Of a DNA stretch of 6,686 nt, positions 1 to 5,685 are shown in pieces. The position numbers and the translations under genes are program-made. This DNA is from Fimbriimonadales bacterium (GTDB lineage: Bacteria; Armatimonadota; Fimbriimonadia; Fimbriimonadales; Fimbriimonadaceae), in the NCBI GenBank assembly GCA_026392145.1, contig JAPLCS010000334.1, forward strand, positions 1-6,686, read 5' to 3'. Each line of letters starts with the position of its first letter. Within the stretch, counting starts at the first letter, position 1. The notes under the pieces were generated by a model that did no database searches, was not told the DNA's origin, and was given only the letters and a program-made list of their open reading frames with translations.

Positions 1-2
1 AT

Positions 3-1463
3 CAGGTTGGTTGGTCGTACGATGGTAGCTCGACTGCCTCGGGTCTGCGGCTCTACATCAACGGGAAGCCCGCCGAGACAACTGTCCTTGCCGACAAGCT
101 TTGGAAGAAGATTAATGCCCATGGTGACCTCGGCCCCAGTCGAGGAGAATGGTCTTTTGCCCAGCGATTCCGCGAAAGTGGTTTCAAGGGCGGAAAAATT
201 GATGATGTAGCCTTCGCAAATCGCCAACTTAGCAACATAGAAGTCGCCCAACTCTTTGATGGAAGAGCGTTATCTGCACCCAATGCCGATCTCCGAGAAT
301 TCTATGCTTCAGCCATTGACCCGCAAGTCTCGAATGCACGCGCGGCCCGCCAGCAGGCAGTCCAGAATCTTGCAGAATTTGAATCGGGGATTCATGAAAT
401 CTCTGTAATGGAAGAGGCGAAGCCAGAGGTCCCGGCTTATCTTTTAGCCCGTGGCGAGTATGACGCTCCTCGCGAGAGAGTCCAGCGGGGCGTTCCGGCG
501 TTCTTGCCCGCTCTCAAGACCACTGCGAACACAAGACTCGAGTTGGCTAAATGGGCGACACAGCCCAATCATCCCTTGACAGCAAGGGTCGCCATCAATC
601 GCATTTGGCAGATGATTTTCGGAGTCGGAATTGTAGAAAGTAGCGAGAATTTTGGCATCCAAGGTTCCCAGCCTTCTAACCCCGAGTTATTGGACTTCCT
701 CGCCCGCCGATTTGTCAATGAAAACTGGGATGTCAAAAAGGCAATCAAACACATCGTGCTTTCAGCAACGTATCGGCAAGATTCATCACGGTCAAAACTT
801 TCGAATAGCTCTCAGGTCGATCCTTTGAACCGCTTGCTATCTCGAGGACCGAGTTTCCGACTTAGTGCGGAGATGATTCGAGACACGGCTCTCGCGGCTT
901 CTGGACTACTTAGTCAGAAGCAAGGGGGACCACCGGTCAATCCCTATCAGCCTGCTGGAATCTGGACAGAGAACAACACCATGTCACCGGGATTCGTCCA
1001 AAGCAAAGGACCAGATCTTTATCGTCGGAGCCTTTACTCCACTTGGAAGCGAACTACTCCGGTGCCGAGCATGATGATGTTCGACTCGACTTCTCGTGAA
1101 GTCTGCACCACACGGAGGCCTTCGACGAACACTCCCCTTCAAGCTCTTGTCCTCCTGAACGACGTACAGTTTGTTGAAGCGGCACGGGTGCTCGCGGAAA
1201 AGACGATTGAGCACCAATCCGACCTAGAGTTCGCTTTTACTCGCCTTGCCGGACGAAAGCCTTCGCCTCAAGAGAATGCAATTTTAGCAAAGACTCTTGA
1301 AGAGCAGCGTGCCATTTTTGCCTCCGATCCTTCCTCTGCAACTAAGTTGATAAACATCGGCGCCTCGAAGCCCAATCCCGCCATCCAGGAAATTGAGTTG
1401 GCGGCGATGACTGTCGTTGTGCAACTCATTCTTAACTCTGACGCCGTAATTTGGAAGAGATAA
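3..1463 (+). CDS. LamG / DUF1553 (PSD1-type) planctomycete surface protein, C-terminal part
   Basis: The 5' end is outside the window. The frame is open from the first complete codon at base 3, so the ATG at 408 is internal. Of 486 visible residues, about 1-93 are the end of a LamG (concanavalin A-like) domain, seen in WSYDGSSTASGLRLYINGK and the closing IDDVAFANRQLS. A short linker holds the conserved YLLARGEYDAP (146-156). DUF1553 follows from about 176: the NRLELAKW and HPLTARVAINRIWQ block, FGIQGSQPSNPELLDFLA, SATYRQDS, LYRRSLYSTWKRT, and TNTPLQALVLLNDVQFVEAAR near 375-395. Full-length family members usually also carry an N-terminal cytochrome c-like (PSC) domain and DUF1549; these would lie upstream and cannot be seen here. 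The biochemical function of the family is unknown; proposed roles are extracytoplasmic and linked to polysaccharide use. The gene sits 6 nt before its usual partner, a DUF1501 gene, implying one operon. Family assignment is very secure; the role is not. Confidence 0.95.
   Translation, partial: QVGWSYDGSSTASGLRLYINGKPAETTVLADKLWKKINAHGDLGPSRGEWSFAQRFRESGFKGGKIDDVAFANRQLSNIEVAQLFDGRALSAPNADLREFYASAIDPQVSNARAARQQAVQNLAEFESGIHEISVMEEAKPEVPAYLLARGEYDAPRERVQRGVPAFLPALKTTANTRLELAKWATQPNHPLTARVAINRIWQMIFGVGIVESSENFGIQGSQPSNPELLDFLARRFVNENWDVKKAIKHIVLSATYRQDSSRSKLSNSSQVDPLNRLLSRGPSFRLSAEMIRDTALAASGLLSQKQGGPPVNPYQPAGIWTENNTMSPGFVQSKGPDLYRRSLYSTWKRTTPVPSMMMFDSTSREVCTTRRPSTNTPLQALVLLNDVQFVEAARVLAEKTIEHQSDLEFAFTRLAGRKPSPQENAILAKTLEEQRAIFASDPSSATKLINIGASKPNPAIQEIELAAMTVVVQLILNSDAVIWKR
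1453..1460 (+). promoter_or_regulatory. possible Shine-Dalgarno for the DUF1501 gene
   Basis: GGAAGAGA lies inside the last codons of the DUF1553 gene, 9 nt before the ATG at 1470. It is a reasonable purine-rich ribosome site. With a 6-nt intergenic gap, coupled re-initiation is equally possible. Confidence 0.4.
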
Positions 1464-1469
1464 TATACG

Positions 1470-2966
1470 ATGATCCCCTACGACCCTGACCATCCATTTA
1501 GCCCGCTTCTCGGACTCACTCGACGTGAGTTTTTCGGTCGCGCGGCGCAGAGCTTAGGTGCGATTGCGTTGTCGTCTTTGCTCCCCGAGTTCGCATTTGG
1601 GCAAGGCTCAAAATCAACACTGATTGGCTCGCACCACCCAGCTAAAGCAAAGAGAATTATCTATCTTGTTCAGGCTGGCGGACCAGCTCAACAGGATTTG
1701 TTTGACTACAAACCACTACTTAACCAACTCCATGGTAAACCGCTTCCACCAGAGGTGAGAGGTGCCCAGCGGCTGACGGCTATGAGCGCCAATCAAAGCG
1801 TGATAGCGCTCGCGGGCTCGCCTTTTAAGTTTGCCCAGCACGGTAAGAGTGGGGCTTGGATGAGCGAAATCTTGCCTCATCTAGCAACGGTTGCTGACGA
1901 TCTGTGCTTCGTCAAATCGGTGTTTACTGAGGCCATCAACCATGATCCCGCCATCACTTTTATCCAAACCGGGAGTCAGATTGCTGGACGACCTTCGCTT
2001 GGTTCTTGGATTTCCTACGGACTCGGCTCAGAGAACAAGGACCTGCCCGCATTTGTCGTTCTGGCCAGCGCAAACAAGGGTGACCAACCGCTGTATGCTC
2101 GGCTCTGGGGAAGTGGATTCTTGGATTCGCGTTATCAGGGCGTGCGTTTCCGATCAAGCGGAGAGCCAGTACTCTACCTCTCCAATCCTGACGGGGTGTG
2201 CCAATCTGGTCGTCGAGCGATGCTCGATCGACTAAGCGAGTTGAATCAGGTCAACTTTCAAAAGGAGCTTGATCCCGAGATTGAGAGCCGAATTGCGCAG
2301 TACGAGATGGCGTATCGAATGCAAACCAGCGTGCCAGAAGTGACCGATTTGAGCAAAGAACCCGAAGAGGTCTTTGAACTCTACGGTGCTGAAGCTCGCA
2401 GACCAGGAACTTTTGCCGCGAACTGCCTGCTGGCAAGGCGGCTGGCTCAAACGGGAGTTCGGTTCATTCAACTCTACCACCAGGGATGGGATCAGCACGG
2501 CGGACTCCGAGATGGCATCCAGGTTCAAACTCGAGATACCGACCGTCCAACGGCGGCGCTGATCAAGGATCTCAAGCGGCTTGGAATGCTTGAGGATACG
2601 CTCGTCGTTTGGGGCGGAGAATTTGGAAGGACAAGTTACTCGCAAGGTTCTCTCTCGGTGGCAGAATTCGGTCGTGATCACCATCCACGATGCTTCACAA
2701 TCTTCATGGCCGGTGGTGGAGTTAACGCGGGAACGACCTATGGTAGAACCGATGACTACGGCTACAACATTGTCGATGCGGATGGACAAGCGATTCTTCC
2801 GACCAAGAACGAGTTCACGCCAGGTGCGGTTCACGTTCACGATCTCCAAGCAACGATCCTATGGCTCATGGGCATCGACCACAAGCGGCTCACTTTCCCT
2901 TATCAAGGCCGAGACTTTAGAATCACAGATGTTCATGGTCACGTTGTAAAAGAATTGATCAGATGA
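1470..2966 (+). CDS. DUF1501 family protein with twin-arginine signal
   Basis: This complete 498-residue protein has the usual length for the family. The N-terminus has a Tat-type motif, TRREFF, with the arginine pair at 18-19, followed by a hydrophobic stretch (about 25-38). That predicts export of the folded protein, as is typical of DUF1501. Conserved blocks follow in order: AKRIIYLVQAGGPAQQDLFDYKP (split: AKRIIYL from 60, GGP at 70-72, DLFDYKP at 76-82), TEAINHDP (153-160), GRPSLGSWISYGLGSE (173-188), GWDQHGG (339-345), VVWGGEFGRT (379-388), GRDHHP (401-406), and HVHDLQATILWLMGID (455-470). DUF1501 is distantly related to the sulfatase/alkaline phosphatase superfamily. The Asp, His and Glu residues in these blocks could bind metal, but no activity is established. 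Where many relatives read GGPS, this protein reads GGPA (Ala73). The start is the first ATG after the upstream TAA, which is in the same frame. It is probably co-transcribed with the DUF1553 gene. Confidence 0.95.
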   Translation: MIPYDPDHPFSPLLGLTRREFFGRAAQSLGAIALSSLLPEFAFGQGSKSTLIGSHHPAKAKRIIYLVQAGGPAQQDLFDYKPLLNQLHGKPLPPEVRGAQRLTAMSANQSVIALAGSPFKFAQHGKSGAWMSEILPHLATVADDLCFVKSVFTEAINHDPAITFIQTGSQIAGRPSLGSWISYGLGSENKDLPAFVVLASANKGDQPLYARLWGSGFLDSRYQGVRFRSSGEPVLYLSNPDGVCQSGRRAMLDRLSELNQVNFQKELDPEIESRIAQYEMAYRMQTSVPEVTDLSKEPEEVFELYGAEARRPGTFAANCLLARRLAQTGVRFIQLYHQGWDQHGGLRDGIQVQTRDTDRPTAALIKDLKRLGMLEDTLVVWGGEFGRTSYSQGSLSVAEFGRDHHPRCFTIFMAGGGVNAGTTYGRTDDYGYNIVDADGQAILPTKNEFTPGAVHVHDLQATILWLMGIDHKRLTFPYQGRDFRITDVHGHVVKELIR

Positions 2967-2972
2967 TCATCT
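2961..2972. repeat. 12-bp perfect palindrome over the DUF1501 stop codon
   Basis: AGATGATCATCT is fully self-complementary and contains the TGA stop at 2964-2966. It has no loop and no T-run follows, so it is not a convincing intrinsic terminator. It may be chance. Confidence 0.3.
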
Positions 2973-3161
2973 CCGATTTCAAACCACGCTCGAAATAGGT
3001 TCTGCTTGCTGGTTAAGGTCGTAAGTGCGGCTCACTTAGAGATAGACGCTCAAAGGCAGTCGATCGGCAGTTAGGAAATGGCTTGTGCTCCATTCAACAC
3101 GTCGAAGTTACGATATTCGTCTGAGAATCTCCACCTAATGGTTTTGACGGTAATCTGACGT
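2967..3161 (+). other. intergenic gap before the esterase gene
   Basis: These 195 bases lie between two genes on the same strand and hold no convincing coding sequence. The only structure I see is a small hairpin at 3022-3038, TAAGTG-cggct-CACTTA (6-bp stem, 5-nt loop), with no T-tract, plus a CGATCG palindrome near 3060. I looked for -35/-10 pairs before 3162 and found none with acceptable spacing. The gap is long enough to hold a separate promoter for the esterase gene, but this is inferred from its length only. Confidence 0.5.
3022..3038 (+). terminator. weak hairpin downstream of DUF1501, possible terminator
   Basis: TAAGTG at 3022-3027 pairs with CACTTA at 3033-3038 across the loop CGGCT, 55 nt after the DUF1501 stop. 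The stem is short and A/T-rich and no run of T follows, so it could only be a factor-dependent site or chance. Confidence 0.15.
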
Positions 3162-4028
3162 ATGTCTCGGGATTGGTGTTTTCGCTCACTCGTTCGGTTG
3201 CTGTTGACCTTTTGTCTGGTGACTGCATTTGTCCAAGTTGTTAGTGCTCAAGACGTTGTGCGTAACTCGGACTTGAAGCCTGGTGCGCGACTCATTCTGA
3301 AGTTTCCTGAACTTCCTCAGTCACTTTATGCCATGCAATCTGGCAAGGAAGCGACGACCCAGTTGTATGTTGCTCTTCCGGAGAATTACTCGCCGGATCG
3401 GAAATACCCGATGTTTGTTTTCCTTTATGGAGGGCATGGTGGGCCGGGAGCAGGGCCGGGCAGAGGGCGTGAGATTATGGAAAACAAGGATTGTATCTTT
3501 GTAAATCTGCCTCTCTTTAAGAAGCAAATTGATGCTGATGGTCCGTTTAAGGGATTGCTGATTAGTCCGGAAAATGATGGCGATGTGATATGCAAGGCCT
3601 ACAGCGCGATGTTTAAGAAGATCTATGAGACGATTCCGAATATCGACACACGGCATAACATCATTGGCGGGATGTCCAACGGTGCGCACTCAGTTGTTAC
3701 TATGTTTGAGCATGGTGATTCCTATCTGATGGGATTATTTCAGAACCTGATTTTGATTGAGGGTGGATTTAACTATGTCAAAACTTTTAGCCGGTATCAG
3801 GGCAAGGGGATGTTGTACTTATACGGAGACTACGCGGGGCAAGACGATTGGACGGGCAGGAAGATGCGAGAAGATTTACCAAAGTTTATGAAGAAATTCG
3901 CTGAAACTGCTGCCACTTATCATTTGGATGCAACCGGTATTGTGATGGCAAATACTGGCCATGATATGCCGACTCGTTTTAACGTTGACGTGATGAATTG
4001 GGTGCTGAAGCAGTTAGCGAAGTCGTGA
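3162..4028 (+). CDS. secreted alpha/beta-hydrolase-like serine esterase
   Basis: This complete 288-residue protein has a Sec-type signal peptide: a basic start with Arg8 and Arg12, a hydrophobic core at about 13-27, and likely cleavage after Ala29 (VVSA|QD). The mature part reads as an alpha/beta hydrolase. The strand FVFLYGGHGG (85-94) would supply the oxyanion hole. IIGGMSNGAHS (167-177) contains the nucleophile elbow G-M-S-N-G with Ser172. LYLYGDYAGQDDW (218-230) offers the acid (Asp223, Asp228 or Asp229), and NTGHDMP (264-270) offers the catalytic His267. It resembles feruloyl-esterase, PHB-depolymerase (LpqC-like) or phospholipase/carboxylesterase groups, so it probably acts outside the cytoplasmic membrane on an ester. 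The substrate cannot be read from sequence. An in-frame TGA lies two codons before the ATG, so 3162 is the earliest possible start in this frame; no clear Shine-Dalgarno precedes it. T-ending codons are common. It is convergent with the ankyrin gene. Confidence 0.8.
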   Translation: MSRDWCFRSLVRLLLTFCLVTAFVQVVSAQDVVRNSDLKPGARLILKFPELPQSLYAMQSGKEATTQLYVALPENYSPDRKYPMFVFLYGGHGGPGAGPGRGREIMENKDCIFVNLPLFKKQIDADGPFKGLLISPENDGDVICKAYSAMFKKIYETIPNIDTRHNIIGGMSNGAHSVVTMFEHGDSYLMGLFQNLILIEGGFNYVKTFSRYQGKGMLYLYGDYAGQDDWTGRKMREDLPKFMKKFAETAATYHLDATGIVMANTGHDMPTRFNVDVMNWVLKQLAKS

Positions 4029-4037
4029 ATCACAGAA

Positions 4038-4066
4038 GGGGTGGGGGCTGGGGTAGGGCTGGCGGG
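4038..4066 (+). other. G-quadruplex motif between convergent genes
   Basis: Starting 10 nt after the esterase stop are G-runs of 4, 5, 4 and 3 at 4038-4041, 4043-4047, 4050-4053 and 4056-4058. They are separated by loops of 1, 2 and 2 nt, and a further GG and GGG follow to 4066. This meets the canonical G3+N1-7 rule with very short loops. It is G-rich in the esterase mRNA 3' end and C-rich in any readthrough from the ankyrin gene. With no ordinary terminator in this 71-nt gap, it may help end transcription (inference). Confidence 0.6.
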
Positions 4067-4099
4067 TGTGCTGGTTTGACGAGTGCAACTAGATGTTTA

Positions 4100-5563
4100 T
4101 TAATTGCTGAGCAATTCCACGGCAAGTTGCGCTTCCGTGAGGGCTTTCTCAGATAGCTCATCTCCGTTCAGGCCCATGGAGGTGAATATCTTGTCGATCC
4201 CACGATTCAGAAACTTGAAAGATGGTTTCTTCCAGACTTTTAGGTGGTCTGACGCATAATCCAAAGCAATTTTCCCTTGATTGTCTTTCAGAGTGCGATT
4301 TGCCCCCGCCTCAAGTAAGAGTCTAAGGCACTCAACTTCACCGTGTTGGGCTGCGACCATCAGTGCCGTTTGCCCGTTTTCGTTTGGGGCGTTGATGTCT
4401 GTCCCACGACTGAGTAGCACTCTGACCGAGGTTGGTGATCCCCAGTCGCCAAACACTGCTTCGTGCAGAGGCCTTGTTCCTCGGGAAAGTAAATTCGGAT
4501 CTGCACCGGCGTCGATTAAAAGCTGAATCGTTTCTTCCACCTCTCCAGTGTCGCGCCCATTGTTTCCGTCTCCCTGCCAGCAAGCAGTGTGCAGTGGGGG
4601 GACATGTTCTTTGCTCGGCTGATTTGCGTCTGCACCTAGTTCCAGCAGCAAGCGCACTGCTCTTGGATTCATCCTCACACCTGAAGCGGTCAACAGTTTT
4701 TCTTGAACCGTGGCACGGTCGACCTTTCCGAGCAGGAAACGGAGCACTGAAAGGTTATCCGATTCAATGGCATCGTCTATAGCATCAAATCCGAATCTCC
4801 CTGTTTGGGGTCGAACACCTTGAGCCCACAGATATTCGAGAACTTCCGTGTTGCCGACTCCGGTCACGGCGTTGTCTCTATTCAACTCGAAATCGGCAGG
4901 GAAACCCGCCTCAATAATGAGTTTTACGCATTCCACGTTTCCCTCTGATGACGCAGCGAATAGAGGGACCAACTGGTGGACAGAATCCGCCATCATTTCA
5001 CGAACCGCTTTGGGAATGTTCTTGCCAAAAGCTTCTGATATTGAATCTTTTATCGATGTTGGGGGCAAAGCGGGGCCGACTTTCGCTCCTCGTTCGATTA
5101 GCAACTTAAGGCGTGCTGGGTCACCTACTGAACAGGCTTCGTAAACGCAGGATCTACCGTTTGAGGCGGACTCGTTGGGATCGCCACCGGCATCGAGCAA
5201 CATCCTGAGGCGTTCAACGTCTCCACCGCCCCAATTCAGGTAGGGATGATCTGGCTGTAGAGTTTGCAGTTTTGCTTTGGAGAGTGAATATCCGGTGCCG
5301 CCACCGGATGCATACCAGGTCGCGCTTACTTCGCCTGAAGATACTGCGAACGGTTCAGCTCCATTTGCCAGAAGTATATTGACAATTTCCGCGTTACTTT
5401 TTGGCGCGGCTACAGCAACCATGAGCGGCGTGACCTGATCTAAGAATGCTCCATGGTCCGATTCAGCCGGGAGCCTATAATTTGGATCAGCTCCTGCTGT
5501 TATCAACTGGCTGACTCGGGAGGAATCTCCGTTGCGGATGGCATTGATTAACAGTGCGCTCAT
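4100..5563 (-). CDS. ankyrin-repeat protein
   Basis: This complete 487-residue protein has no signal peptide or membrane segment, so it is expected in the cytoplasm. Most of it consists of ankyrin units, about ten, recognised by the helix-helix-loop pattern ending in GADPN-like turns. Clear ones are at about 3-29 (LITAGADPNY), 44-73 (ILLANGAEPF), 107-130 (MLLDAGGDPN), 136-163 (LLIERGAKVG), 198-224 (LIIEAGFPAD), 287-314 (LLLELGADAN), 322-357 (LLIDAGADPN), 363-391 (VLLSRGTDIN) and 397-424 (LLLEAGANRT); diverged units fill 236-282. Insertions rich in Gly/Ser and charged residues break the array near 74-106 and 331-342. The C-terminal 440-487 is not ankyrin and matches nothing I know. Ankyrin arrays bind proteins; no partner is evident. 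ATG at 5563 is the only start codon after the in-frame TAA at 5612-5614, so the start is secure despite a poor ribosome site (AAGAG only 2 nt away). It lies 100 nt after the glycoside hydrolase gene on the same strand. Confidence 0.92.
   Translation of the reverse strand: MSALLINAIRNGDSSRVSQLITAGADPNYRLPAESDHGAFLDQVTPLMVAVAAPKSNAEIVNILLANGAEPFAVSSGEVSATWYASGGGTGYSLSKAKLQTLQPDHPYLNWGGGDVERLRMLLDAGGDPNESASNGRSCVYEACSVGDPARLKLLIERGAKVGPALPPTSIKDSISEAFGKNIPKAVREMMADSVHQLVPLFAASSEGNVECVKLIIEAGFPADFELNRDNAVTGVGNTEVLEYLWAQGVRPQTGRFGFDAIDDAIESDNLSVLRFLLGKVDRATVQEKLLTASGVRMNPRAVRLLLELGADANQPSKEHVPPLHTACWQGDGNNGRDTGEVEETIQLLIDAGADPNLLSRGTRPLHEAVFGDWGSPTSVRVLLSRGTDINAPNENGQTALMVAAQHGEVECLRLLLEAGANRTLKDNQGKIALDYASDHLKVWKKPSFKFLNRGIDKIFTSMGLNGDELSEKALTEAQLAVELLSN
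4102..4116 (-). repeat. small hairpin at the end of the ankyrin gene
   Basis: AATTGC (4102-4107) and GCAATT (4111-4116) form a perfect 6-bp stem around a 3-nt loop, touching the TAA stop at 4100-4102. No T-run follows on the minus strand, so it is not a standard terminator. It could protect the mRNA 3' end or be chance. Confidence 0.3.
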
Positions 5564-5601
5564 GCTCTTAGCGTAACTGATTTGGAAATGGGGTTGATCA
5601 T
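5560..5601 (-). CDS. possible 13-residue leader ORF overlapping the ankyrin start
   Basis: On the minus strand an ATG at 5601 opens a 14-codon frame encoding MINPISKSVTLRA. Its TGA (5562-5560) overlaps the ankyrin ATG (5563-5561) as ATGA, the classic layout for translational coupling. A purine stretch, AAGAGAAAG, lies just upstream of this ATG. The ankyrin gene itself has only AAGAG 2 nt from its start, which is too close, so re-initiation after the leader would explain how it is translated. The peptide has no recognisable family and no run of one amino acid, so classical attenuation is not suggested. It may well be chance. Confidence 0.25.
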   Translation of the reverse strand: MINPISKSVTLRA

Positions 5602-5646
5602 AAGCTTTCTCTTAATGGTTGATTGCGTGGTTGGAGGATTTTGTTG

Positions 5647-5685
5647 AGTATTCACTCTGCGGGTTATGGGCGCAGGGTGAATACT
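5647..5685 (-). terminator. long hairpin enclosing the glycoside hydrolase stop codon
   Basis: AGTATTCAC (5647-5655) is the exact reverse complement of GTGAATACT (5677-5685). Pairing continues inward through 5661/5671 with one exception (5656/5676: G-U in + strand RNA, A-C mismatch in minus strand RNA), giving 14 Watson-Crick pairs out of 15 around a 9-nt loop. The loop holds the TAA stop (5664-5666). The sequence after the stem on the minus strand is CAACAAAAT, so there is no U-tract and it is not a textbook intrinsic terminator. Likely roles are 3' end protection of the glycoside hydrolase mRNA, factor-assisted termination, or lowering expression of the downstream ankyrin gene. Confidence 0.55.

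Noticed and set aside
53..283. Minus-strand 76-codon frame and plus-strand 67-codon frame at the left edge
   Set aside because: The LamG-type reading from base 3 explains this DNA; these are alternative frames of it.
2232..2849. 205-codon open frame on the minus strand inside the DUF1501 gene
   Set aside because: It is fully antisense to a gene with strong family conservation in the plus frame. Its translation has no recognisable domain, signal or repeat pattern, so it is a shadow frame.
3083..3117. Possible sigma70-like promoter (TTGTGC or TTCAAC with TACGAT or GATATT) before the esterase gene
   Set aside because: Spacings of 20, 10 and 13 nt do not fit, and matches to the consensus are weak.
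4432..5144. Plus-strand open frames of 98-116 codons across the ankyrin gene
   Set aside because: They are antisense to well-formed ankyrin repeats and show no protein-like features of their own.
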